From the NCBI GenBank assembly GCA_043747745.1, contig JAYTOP010000025.1, positions 61,024 through 125,023 on the forward strand: a stretch of DNA of 64,000 nt, given 5' to 3'. Below, one piece after another: positions 28,501 through 37,166 of the stretch. The translations under genes were made by a program, and so were the position numbers. This DNA is from SZAS-103 sp043747745 (GTDB lineage: Bacteria > Pseudomonadota > Gammaproteobacteria > Xanthomonadales > Xanthomonadaceae). The notes under the pieces were generated by a model. That model was not told the DNA's origin and did no database searches. It saw only the letters and a program-made list of their open reading frames with translations. Every line of letters begins with the position of its first letter. Positions within the stretch are counted from its first letter, which is position 1.

Positions 28501-29802
28501 TCAGCTGTTTCGCCATGCCTCGACGGCGCTTACGAAACCGAAGACATCGATGAAGCGGTTGTACAAAGGGGTGGGCGAGATGCGGATCACATCGGGTTCG
28601 CGCCAGTCGCCGATGATTCCGCGCGACAGCAGGTGTTCGAATAGCGCGCGTCCGCGATCCCTTCCGCCATGTACGCGCAGGGAAAGCTGGCAGCCGCGTC
28701 GTACCGCATCCGCAGGCGTGACGATTTTCAAGGTGTCGGACAGGCGTTCGCGAATCAGTGTTTCAAGACACGCAGTGAGTTGCACGGACTTTTCGCGTAG
28801 TCGCAGGATGCCTGCGCGATGGAATACATCCAGCGACGCGCGCAGCGGTGCGAGCGCGAGGATCGGTGGATTGCTGAGTTGCCATCCATCCGCGCCCGGC
28901 GTCGGCACGAACTCCGGACCCATCCTGAAACGCGTCTTCTGATCGTGCCCCCACCAACCCGCGAAGCGCGGCACCTCGGCGTGCGCGTGACGCTCGTGCA
29001 CGAAGCAGCCAGCGACCGCGCCAGGTCCTGAGTTCAGGTATTTGTAGCTGCACCACACCGCGAAATCGGCATCGCTGTCGTGCAGCGCAAGCGGAAGATT
29101 TCCAGCGGCGTGCGCAAGGTCGAAACCGACAGCGCAACCGTGCGCGTGCGCGAGCTGTGCGACCGCCGCAAGATCGAATGCTTCGCCCGTGCGGTATTGC
29201 ACGCCAGGCCACAACACGAGCGCGATACGCGAGCCATGTTCGGCAAGCGTGCGTTCGATCGCCTCGATGCCGATCAGGCCGGTGTCAGGGTCGGCTTCGA
29301 GTTCGATCAATGCGGTCGCAGGATCGAAACCGTGGAAGCGCATTTGCGATTCCATCGCGTGATGGTCGGACGGAAACGTGCCAGCCTCGATCAGGATTGC
29401 GTTGCGCTCCGCGGTCGGTCGATAGAAGCTGACCATCATCAGGTGCAGGTTGGTTGTCAGCGAGTTCATCGCGACGACTTCGGATGGCAATGCACCCGCG
29501 ATTTCCGCGAGGTGTGCGCGCACTTCCTCGTGGTACGGCATCCACGGATGGCGGCCATGGAAATGCGCCTCGACGCCGAGCCGCGCCCAGTCGTCGAGTT
29601 CGGTCAGCAGCGCTTCGCGCACGCCGCGTGGCTGCAGGCCCAGCGAATTGCCGGCGAAATACAATTGCGCGTGCTGATCGACCGAAGTGTCGATCGCTGG
29701 CGGAATCAGGAACTCGTCGCGGAAATTGCGCAGCGGATCGGCGGCATCGCGCGCGAGCGCGTCCCCTTCGGAGAACTCGGACACAGACAGGGAGTCGTTC
29801 AC
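28501..29802 (-). CDS. kynU: Kynureninase
   Basis: This PLP enzyme cleaves 3-hydroxykynurenine (or kynurenine) to 3-hydroxyanthranilate and alanine. The 433-aa protein shows LYFAGNSLGLQPRGVR, GRHPWMPYHEE, MNSLTTNLHLMMVSFYRP (phosphate and ring contacts), DLAHAAGNLPL and the PLP-binding lysine in CSYKYLNSGPG. The frame is open upstream to 29841, but the start is taken at GTG 29802 because it overlaps the ACMSD stop as GTGA, the style of this operon. Downstream, 88 bp separate it from the lysozyme gene. Confidence 0.95.
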   Translation of the reverse strand: MNDSLSVSEFSEGDALARDAADPLRNFRDEFLIPPAIDTSVDQHAQLYFAGNSLGLQPRGVREALLTELDDWARLGVEAHFHGRHPWMPYHEEVRAHLAEIAGALPSEVVAMNSLTTNLHLMMVSFYRPTAERNAILIEAGTFPSDHHAMESQMRFHGFDPATALIELEADPDTGLIGIEAIERTLAEHGSRIALVLWPGVQYRTGEAFDLAAVAQLAHAHGCAVGFDLAHAAGNLPLALHDSDADFAVWCSYKYLNSGPGAVAGCFVHERHAHAEVPRFAGWWGHDQKTRFRMGPEFVPTPGADGWQLSNPPILALAPLRASLDVFHRAGILRLREKSVQLTACLETLIRERLSDTLKIVTPADAVRRGCQLSLRVHGGRDRGRALFEHLLSRGIIGDWREPDVIRISPTPLYNRFIDVFGFVSAVEAWRNS

Positions 29803-30818
29803 GCTTTCACCTCGAAGCGCGATGCCGGCAGACCCAGCCAATCAAGTGCCGTGCGATGGAACAGTTGCGCCTGGTCGGATTCGGAAAGCTTGAGTCCGTC
29901 GATGTAGCTGCCGGGTTCCTGCTCGCCGAGCGGGAACGGATAGTCGGTGCCCATCATCACGCGGTCGATGCCGACGGTATCGATCAGGTAGCGCAAGGCG
30001 CGATCGTCCGCGACCCAGGAGTCGAAGAACACCCGGTCGAGATATTCGCGTGGATTGCGCGGATTATCGGTCGCGACAAGGTCGGGGCGCATCTTGAAGC
30101 CATGTTCGATACGGCCGATCGTGAACGGGAAACTGCCGCCGCCGTGCGCGAAGCAGACCTTGAGTTTCGGCAGGCGTTCGAGCACACCGCCGAAAATCAG
30201 GCAACACGCGGCGCGCGCCTGTTCGGCTGGCATCCCGACGAGCCACGGCAGCCAGTACTTCGGCATGCTGTCCTTGCCCATCATGTCCCACGGATGCACG
30301 AGGACCGCCGCGCCGAGTTCGCTCGCGGCGACGAAGAAATCGAACAGTTCCGGCGTGTCGAGATTCCAGTCGTTGACGTGACTGCCGATCTGTACGCCTT
30401 GCAGGTCGAGTTGGTCCATGCAGCGTTCGAGTTCCTGCACAGCAAGTCGCGGCGACTGCAACGGAACCGTGCCGATGCCGGCGTAGTTGCGCGGATGCTT
30501 GCGGCAGACCGCAGCGCTGTGGTCGTTGAGGGATTGATGCAATTCGAGCGCATGGTGCGGCTTGGCCCAGTAACTGAACATCACCGGCACCGTGCTGATC
30601 ACCTGCACCTGCACGCCAAAGCGCGCGTAGTCGGCCATGCGTTCGTCCGCGTCCCATGTCTTCGGAAAGACTTCGCGGAAGAACTTGCCGTCCTTGTAAA
30701 TGCGATGACGGCCGTCGCCGGTATGGTGGATCACCGCGAAACGGTCGTCGCCGTACTTGGTCGCGAGATCCGGCCAGTCGCGCGGCAGGATGTGGGCATG
30801 GACGTCGATCTTGAGCAT
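29799..30818 (-). CDS. 2-amino-3-carboxymuconate-6-semialdehyde decarboxylase (ACMSD)
   Basis: This zinc amidohydrolase-fold enzyme removes CO2 from ACMS, the ring-opened product of 3-hydroxyanthranilate, giving 2-aminomuconate semialdehyde. It thereby steers the pathway away from quinolinate and NAD. The 339-aa product starts MLKIDVHAHILPRDWPDLAT (HxH metal site at residues 7-9). It also has VHPWDMMG, the metal histidine in FAHGGGSFPF, and the Asp in MMGTDYPFPLG. The length equals that of characterised bacterial enzymes. It is the first minus-strand gene of the left half of the kynurenine cluster, and 49 bp separate it from the divergent acyltransferase frame. Confidence 0.95.
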   Translation of the reverse strand: MLKIDVHAHILPRDWPDLATKYGDDRFAVIHHTGDGRHRIYKDGKFFREVFPKTWDADERMADYARFGVQVQVISTVPVMFSYWAKPHHALELHQSLNDHSAAVCRKHPRNYAGIGTVPLQSPRLAVQELERCMDQLDLQGVQIGSHVNDWNLDTPELFDFFVAASELGAAVLVHPWDMMGKDSMPKYWLPWLVGMPAEQARAACCLIFGGVLERLPKLKVCFAHGGGSFPFTIGRIEHGFKMRPDLVATDNPRNPREYLDRVFFDSWVADDRALRYLIDTVGIDRVMMGTDYPFPLGEQEPGSYIDGLKLSESDQAQLFHRTALDWLGLPASRFEVKA

Positions 30819-30867
30819 ACCGATAGTCTAACCGGACGCCACTTCGATCGTCCCCTGTGGAATAGCA

Positions 30868-32082
30868 TTGCATGCAGGCGTGCCGTTCGCGATGCTGGCG
30901 TCGATCGCCCTGCACGGAACCTACTTGGATACCGGGCCCGACATCGCCCAGCCGACGCAGCGCGATCATCTTGCGCGACGCCTGCACCGCAGCGCGATGC
31001 TGTGGGCATGGCGACGGCTGTATTTCGGTGGGGTGCGCGTGATGCCGCGCATGCCGGTCCAGCCCGAGACCGTATACCTGGGCACGCATCGCAACGGTGG
31101 CATCGATGGCGCAATAGCGCATTTCGCGGCAGGTAACGCACCGGTGCCGGTGGCCGCATCGCAGATCACACGCTCGCTGTGGGGGCGCTGGACCGGATGC
31201 ATCGAGGTTGTGCGCGCGACCGATAGCGAGCGTCATGGCCACGCCACGACCGCGCGCGATCCGCTCGCCGATGCCCTGGCGCGGCTCGCTTTTGGAGAGA
31301 GCCTGCTGTGGTTTCCCGAGGGCACCAGCGACGGTGGACCGCGGTTGCTGCCGGTCAAGCGCGGTGCTGCGCGACTGCTTGCGGCGGCAGTGGAGCAGGG
31401 CATCGCGGTGCGCGTGGTCGTGCTGGGTTTGCACTACGAGGCGATGGATGCGTTGCAGTCGGATGTGGAGGTCGAGGTCTCCGTGCTTCCCGATCTGCAA
31501 CCCGCTGCGTTGGCGACCATCGCGGTCGATGCGCGAACCCACGAAATCCAGCGCCGCATCGAGACAGCAATGCGCGCGTCGAGCATCGACTATCCGGATG
31601 TCGAAGCGCAGGCCCTCATCGAGACGCTGACCGCACGGCTCGGGCTTCCGATCGTGAAGTAGCGGCGTGCGTTGCTGGTCGCGTCGCAATCGCGCCTGCA
31701 CGACTGGTCCAGGCGCGCCGAGGCTGCGTCGCGCTTCCCACCAGCATCCGCGTGGTCGTGGCTGTTGCTATGGGTGGTCGCTGCGGTCGTGTGGTCGCCA
31801 ACACTCGCGGTCGCGTATGCAGTCACGCGGCGCGCGGATCTCAACAACAAAGCCTTCATCCGCAGCCTGCTGGCGATGCTGTTGATTCCGATGAACCTCG
31901 CGCTGTCGGTTTGGTCGATTGCGTCGACCGGATTGGCTTGACCGATTGCACTGCTGCTGACCGTATCGTCGCTTCCGCTGGGACTGGTCGCGCATCGGCA
32001 ACTGCGCCTCGTGCGTTCAAGCACGCGTGCGCTGCGTACACTGCGCGACGAGATCGCCTGGCAGGGTTTCAACAACGCATGA
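30868..32082 (+). pseudogene. Glycerolipid acyltransferase-like gene with in-frame TAG and TGA
   Basis: This is a membrane acyltransferase of the PlsC superfamily, likely acting on a phospholipid precursor. The first part encodes the acceptor/acyl site LGTHRNGGIDG (H-X5-D spacing as in Gpt2-like enzymes, not the common H-X4-D) and the substrate motif WFPEGTSDGGPRLLPVKRGA. Codon 265 (31660-31662) is TAG and codon 358 (31939-31941) is TGA, yet the frame goes on with two hydrophobic segments (WSWLLLWVVAAVVW and SLLAMLLIPMNLALSV) and ends at TGA 32080-32082. That last stop overlaps the next ATG as ATGA, which shows the frame was once one gene up to 32082. The start is TTG 30868 or ATG 30892. Confidence 0.75.
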
Positions 32083-32951
32083 AACTCCACGCTTCCGAAT
32101 CCGTCTGGTGCGGATATTTCCTCGTGATGGGCGCATTCGCGACTGTCGCCGGTAATGGCAGGCTCGGGCTGATGCTGGCCGGTCTGGCAGTGGCGGTCGT
32201 CGTGCTCGCGCGCTGCGTGCCGTTGCGCTGGCGACTGTTTGCTGGCCTGGTCTGGATCAACTTCGCGTAAGCGCTCGGTTCGGAAGTGGCGAAGGCAGCG
32301 CAGGTGGCGCGCTACGACAATGCACTTGCCCATATCGACGCGTTGCTTGGATGGCATGCCGGGCAATGGACCCCATCGCCGTTCGTGCTCGACCTGCTGG
32401 CGTGCTTCTACGTCTCGTTCTATGTACTGGTCTTCGCCGGCATCTGCGTGTTCCTGCGCCGGCCCGCGTTCTACACGGGGTTCGCGCTGGTGTATGCGCT
32501 GGGTACGCTTGGATATGTGCTGGTGCCCGCAGCCGGGCCGTTCTTCGATTGGCCGCTGCCGACGGTCGGCACGCATGTGTTTGTCATCCTGCAGGCGGAG
32601 GCGAGCAAACTCGTGACCGGCGTGGACGTATTTCCGAGCCTGCATGTCGCGGCGTCGTGCTACGTGCTCGCGTGGATGATCTGGCGCTGGCGGCATGCGT
32701 GGCTGCCATGCGGGCTGTGGGCCTGCGGCATCGCGGCCGCGACGGTCGGCCTGCGCTACCACTACCTGATCGACGTGATCGCCGGGTTCGCCCTGACTGG
32801 CGTGGTGTTGTCCGCAATGCAGCGCGGCGGCGCATTCGAGCGCGTGCCTGCTTCTGAAATACCCAGCTCCGATCCGTCGCGCTCCAATACATCCCGCTCC
32901 AATACATCAAGCTCCAATCCAGCCAGCTCCGATGAGCGAACCCATGCCTGA
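32079..32951 (+). pseudogene. PAP2-family phosphatase with an in-frame TAA
   Basis: This is an integral-membrane lipid phosphatase or phosphotransferase of the PAP2/inositolphosphotransferase group. The ATG at 32079 overlaps the acyltransferase stop. The first 63 codons encode two membrane segments, then codon 64 (32268-32270) is TAA. The same frame continues with LACFYVSFYVLVFAGICVFL, VLVPAAGPFF, the catalytic-type motif FPSLHVAASCYV and the His/Asp motif LRYHYLIDVIAGF. It ends at 32951 after a serine/asparagine-rich tail made of short direct repeats (NTSRSNTSSSN). The catalytic half could be made alone from a new start near 32286, but would lack the first helices. It overlaps the next gene by 20 bp. 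Confidence 0.75.
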
Positions 32952-35451
32952 TATGGCCGCACCTGAAGTCCTGCAAGCCGATCATCCAGATGCCATCGAC
33001 ACCGCTCATGCGGGCGGCAAGGGCGTCAACCTCAGCAAGCTCGTGCGCGCGGGTTTCCGCGCACCGGATTTCTTCATCCTTCCGGTCGCTGCCTATCGCG
33101 ACTGGATCGCGCAGTGCGGACTTGCCGACGAGGCATTGCGAACGCAATGGCCGCTTGATCATCTCGATGCGATGGAGCATGAAGCGCTGTCATTGCAGGC
33201 ACGACTGGCTGTACTGCCGTTTCCTGCCGCATGGTTGTCGGTGCTTGCGAACGGCTTCGTCGCAGGACATCGCCGGGCTGCGCGCTCGTCGGGCATCCTC
33301 GAAGATGCGGGCGAGACCGCCGCTGCCGGATTGCACGAGACGTATCTCGCATTGCGCGACCTGCCGTCGCTGGAAGATGCAGTACGAAAGTGCTGGATGT
33401 AGGTGTGGAGCGCACGTGCCGTGGCGTATCGCGCGACGGACCGGATCGCCACCGAATCAACCGGCCTCGCCGTCGTCGTGCAGCGGATGATCGATGCCGA
33501 AGTCGTCGGTGTCGCGTTCAGCGCCGATCCCATCGCAGGCGATCTCGACGTGGTCACCATCGACGCGAATTTCGGGCTCGGCGAATCGGTCGTGTCGGGC
33601 GAAGTGGAGGTTGATCGATGGCGTATCGGCAAGCGCGATGGAGCAGTGCGCGACGCCCAGGTCGGCCTCAAATTGCAGTGGGTGCCGCCGAGCAGCGGCC
33701 ATTTCGAGGACATGCCTCCGGCGCAGGTCGACGTGGCGTGCCTTGACGCAGCGCAACTCGAGGCCTTGCGCGATCTTGCAGGGACGCTGGAGAACCGCTT
33801 CGCGTGGCGGGAGGATTGCGAATGTTCATTCGCGGAGGGTGTGCTGTGGCTGCTGCAGACGCGGCCGATCACGCGCATGGCTGCGCGCTGGACCCGCGAC
33901 GAATCCGCTGAGCGCTTTCCGAATGCGATGACGCGGCTGACCTGGTCGGTGATCTTCGGCGGATTCAACCGCTCGTTCCGCAACTCGATGGAAAACATCA
34001 TGTAGGCGCCGTTCTATCGCGGCCCCTGGTTCGAGCGCATCGAAGGCTACGTGTACGGCGACACCACGGCTGCGGCGCTGTATGCATTGCACTTCCAGAG
34101 GAAATGGCTCGAACACCTGAGCCAGGGCGTCGATATCGAGCCGTCGCTGCAGGCGCTGTCGTGGGTGCACGACCTGCCGCAGACCTGGCAGCGCGACCAG
34201 GACGTGTTCCTGCTGGAAATCGGACGGTTGCAGGCGATCGACGTCGACGCGCTCGACGATACTGGCGTACTGGAGTTCCTGCGGTTCGTGCGCGATCTCG
34301 GCGAACAATACTTCCTGCCGAACATCGCGATCTCGTTCGCGCAGCGGAACATCTATGCACTGCTGTACCAGGTGATCGTAGGCAAGCTAGGAAGCGAACG
34401 CGCACCGGCGGTGTTCGATGCGCTGCTGCCGCCGGCGGAAACCCGCACGGCCCTCGTCAACCGCGATGCGATGGAGCTTGCGGCCTATCTGCGGCACGAT
34501 GCAGCACTACGCGCTGCCGTCGGCACCGCGGATTTCGCAGGCGGTTTCCCGCCCGCGATTGCATCGCAATGGCCCGGCTTCAGCGTCGCATGGCAAGGCT
34601 TCCTCGCCGCGCATGGCCATCGTGAAACCGATATCAACCTAATCTCGCCGACCTGGGGCGAGGCGCTTGCCGTTGTGCGTGACCTGCTGCTCGCGCTCGC
34701 CGATGGCAGCCAGCACGACGACCACAACACCCAACGCTGGCAGAAGCGCAAGCTCGCGGTCGAGGCGCAGCAGTAGTTGCTCGACATCCACGAGGACTAC
34801 CGTTACACGAGGAATGAAGTCATCAAACTCGCGCGCGTCTATACGGTGCTCGACGATGTCGAGCACTACCAGACCACGCGCCTGCATCCGCTGTTCCGGC
34901 GCGGCGCGCTGGTGCTTGCGCGGCGCTGGATGGCGCTGGACGCGCTACCTTGCACCGACGCAGTCTCCTGCCTCGATTTCGACGAGTTGGCGCTCGCCGT
35001 CGCGCAGGGGCCGCAGGCCATCACTGCGATCGCCGAACGTGAATGGGATGCCTATCGCCAAGCGGAGGCTCGCACGCCGCGCTGGTCGCTGGACGATGGA
35101 GCGGATGCGGACGACACGGCGGTCGATCAGGATCAGCGGTCAGGCGTACCGGGCAGCCCAGGCATCATCAAGGGCACGATCTTCGTCGTGCGCGGCACCG
35201 AGGATTTCGGACGCATGCCAGCCGGTGCGATCCTGGTCGCGCGAACCACCAATCCCGCGTGGACGCCGCTGTTCCATCGTGCGACAGCGGTCATCACCGA
35301 AAGCGGCGGGCCTCTGTCGCATGGCGCGGTCACCCCGCGGGAGCTTGGCCTGCCAGCAGTGATGAGCGTGCGCGGCGTACTGCAATGGCTGCGAGACGGC
35401 GATCGGGTGCGCGTGGACCGGCAGCGTGGGCGCGTGCAGAAACTTGACTGA
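32932..35451 (+). pseudogene. PEP synthase / rifampin phosphotransferase-like gene with three in-frame TAG codons
   Basis: Relatives transfer phosphate from ATP through a swivelling histidine domain to pyruvate or to an antibiotic hydroxyl. The 840-codon frame has an ATP-grasp N-terminal half (GGKGVNLSKLVRAGF, ARSSGILEDAGE, DANFGLGESVVSGEV, LLQTRPITRM). A middle helical domain follows, and the C-terminal swivel domain has the phospho-histidine in GGPLSHGAVTPRELG (about codon 797). TAG occurs at 33400-33402 (after CWM, where relatives usually have a small residue before a Trp-Ser-Ala-Arg-like strand), 34003-34005 and 34774-34776. All three are in the same frame and there is no frameshift. Conserved sequence on both sides implies either recent decay or readthrough. 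It ends 10 bp before the convergent 3-hydroxyanthranilate dioxygenase gene. Confidence 0.8.
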
Positions 35452-35461
35452 CTCCAGCGGA

Positions 35462-36019
35462 TCAGGTCGGATCGAGCTTCGCGTCGTCCTCGAAGCGTGC
35501 TGGGCGCGGATGGATCGCGCCGCAATTGCCGCAGGTGCGGTGCTCGATGCTGCGATAGAAGCGCTTGAACACCGGCGGGAAATCGTGCTCGATGTCGTGC
35601 AGGTGGAAGTATTCCTCATAGATCTTGTGGTTGCAGTCCTGGCAATACCACTGCAGACCGTCCTGTTCGTGCGCCAGACGGCGGCGCTCGATGACCAGGC
35701 CGATGCCGCCGACCATGCGCTGCGGCGAATGCGGCACGCGCGGCGGCAGGTAGAAGATCTCGCCAGCCTTGATCGGGATGTCGCGCGCGATGCCCCGGCC
35801 TTCATGATCAAGTTCCTGGATGCGCAGGATCATCTCGCCCTCGATCTGGTGGAAGAACTCCGGGCCTTCCTCCACGTGGTAATCCGTGCGCAGGTTCGGG
35901 CCGCCGACGATCATGATGTAGAAGTCGCCGGCAACGATGCACTTGTTGCCGACCGGCGGCTTGAGCAGGTGGCGGTTGTCTTCGATCCACTTCCGGAAAT
36001 CGATCGGCGGCGGCAGCAT
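35462..36019 (-). CDS. nbaC: 3-hydroxyanthranilate 3,4-dioxygenase
   Basis: This non-haem iron enzyme opens the ring of 3-hydroxyanthranilate to ACMS. The 185-aa cupin starts MLPPPIDFRKWIEDNRHLLK and shows the iron site in DYHVEEGPEFFHQIEGEM (His, Glu, His) and the substrate arginine in FYLPPRVPHSPQR. The C-terminal rubredoxin-like Cys pairs YCQDC and CGNCG are typical of the bacterial form. The start ATG at 36019 overlaps the upstream RidA stop as TGATG, which decides against an in-frame start ten codons earlier. Its product is the substrate of ACMSD, now encoded 4.6 kb away beyond the inserted module. Confidence 0.96.
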   Translation of the reverse strand: MLPPPIDFRKWIEDNRHLLKPPVGNKCIVAGDFYIMIVGGPNLRTDYHVEEGPEFFHQIEGEMILRIQELDHEGRGIARDIPIKAGEIFYLPPRVPHSPQRMVGGIGLVIERRRLAHEQDGLQWYCQDCNHKIYEEYFHLHDIEHDFPPVFKRFYRSIEHRTCGNCGAIHPRPARFEDDAKLDPT

Positions 36020-36450
36020 CAGATGGTCTCCTTGGTCGCGGCAACGCACTTGAGTTCGATCGCGATCGGTGTCGGCAGCGCGGTGATGCCGAGCGTCGTG
36101 CGGCAGGGCGCGATCGCCGCATCGGGGAAATGTTCGGCCCAGATCGCGTTGTAGACCTTGAAATCATGCGCCAGATCGGTCAGGTAAACGGTGACATCAA
36201 TGAGGTCTTCCCAGTGCGCGCCCGATGCTTCGAGTACTGCGCGCACATTCGCGAACACCTGCTGGCACTGCGCAGCGATGTCGTATTTGGCGAGACTGCC
36301 GTCTGCCGCGTGGATATTGCCCGGAATGGCATTGCTTCCCGGCATGCGTGGGCCGATACCGGACAGGAACAGCAAGCCGCCGACGCGACGCGCGTGCGGA
36401 TACGCGCCGACAGGCGCGGGTGCGGAATCGGTCTGGATGACGCCGCTCAT
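36019..36450 (-). CDS. RidA-family 2-aminomuconate deaminase
   Basis: This is probably the enzyme that hydrolyses 2-aminomuconate to 4-oxalocrotonate and ammonia. The 143-aa product has the RidA fold, with APAPVGAYPHARRVGGLLFL near the N-terminus, LDLTDL-like DVTVYLTDLAHDFKVYNAI in the middle and PCRTTLGITALPTPIAIELK at the end. The general RidA arginine is present in PCRTT. Its place between carbonic anhydrase and 3-hydroxyanthranilate dioxygenase, with 1-bp and 4-bp overlaps on either side, supports the pathway-specific role over a generic enamine deaminase; this is inference from context. Confidence 0.88.
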   Translation of the reverse strand: MSGVIQTDSAPAPVGAYPHARRVGGLLFLSGIGPRMPGSNAIPGNIHAADGSLAKYDIAAQCQQVFANVRAVLEASGAHWEDLIDVTVYLTDLAHDFKVYNAIWAEHFPDAAIAPCRTTLGITALPTPIAIELKCVAATKETI

Positions 36451-37124
36451 CGCCCGCGTTCCGCCGGCGTCCCGTGCATGTTCGTGCGTACGCCGTCGAT
36501 CGCAGTGACATAGGCGGCGCCGAGGCCATCGACCGAATCGACACCGATACCGAGTTCGCGGATGCGTCCGTCATGCACACCGTAAATCCATCCATGCACT
36601 TCGAGTTTCTGGCCGTGCCGCCATGCGTCCTGCACGACCGTGGTCTGGCAGACGTTCGCGACCTGCTCGATCACGTTGAGCTCGCAAAGGCGATCCGCGC
36701 GTTCGCTGATCGGCACGCCCCGCAGCAGGGTTTCATGCTGTTGCATCACGTCGCGCACATGGTGCAGCCAGTTGTCGACGAGGCCCAGGCGCTGGCCCTC
36801 GATGGTCGCATGCACGCCGCTGCAGCCGTAATGGCCGCAGACGATGATGTGCTCGACCTTCAGCACGTCCACCGCGAACTGCATCGTGGACAAACAGTTG
36901 AGATCGCCATGCGCGACGACGTTCGCGACGTTGCGATGCACGAACACCTCGCCTGGCGCGAGGCCGGTGATCTGGTTCGCCGGCACCCGCGAATCCGAGC
37001 AGCCGATCCACAGGTAGTCCGGTGCCTGCTGGGATGCGAGGTTGTTGAAAAATCCCGGCTCCTCGTGCTCGACGCGCTCGGCCCAGATGCGGTTTTTTTC
37101 GAGGAGCGATTGCAGCATGCTCAT
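36447..37124 (-). CDS. can: Beta-class carbonic anhydrase
   Basis: It interconverts CO2 and bicarbonate in the cytoplasm. The 225-aa protein has the zinc site: Cys and the Asp-Arg dyad in WIGCSDSRVPANQITGL, then His and Cys in IIVCGHYGCSGVHATIEG. The remainder (WLHHVRDVMQQHE, ELNVIEQVANVCQTTVVQDA, LEVHGWIYGVHDGRIREL) is typical of the Can type. It overlaps the RidA gene by 4 bp (ATGA), so it is a bona fide member of the kynurenine operon. It may hydrate CO2 released by ACMSD; that link is inferred from position. Confidence 0.94.
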   Translation of the reverse strand: MSMLQSLLEKNRIWAERVEHEEPGFFNNLASQQAPDYLWIGCSDSRVPANQITGLAPGEVFVHRNVANVVAHGDLNCLSTMQFAVDVLKVEHIIVCGHYGCSGVHATIEGQRLGLVDNWLHHVRDVMQQHETLLRGVPISERADRLCELNVIEQVANVCQTTVVQDAWRHGQKLEVHGWIYGVHDGRIRELGIGVDSVDGLGAAYVTAIDGVRTNMHGTPAERGR

Positions 37125-37166
37125 GGCGATCCTTCGTTCATGGCGTCGTGATTCGTGGCGCCGCGC

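Noticed and set aside
32932..35451. TAG reassigned to an amino acid in this organism
   Set aside because: Intact genes here (dnaB, photolyase, second WS/DGAT, 5'-nucleotidase) end at TAG at normal family lengths, and the damaged module also contains TGA and TAA. A changed genetic code is not supported.
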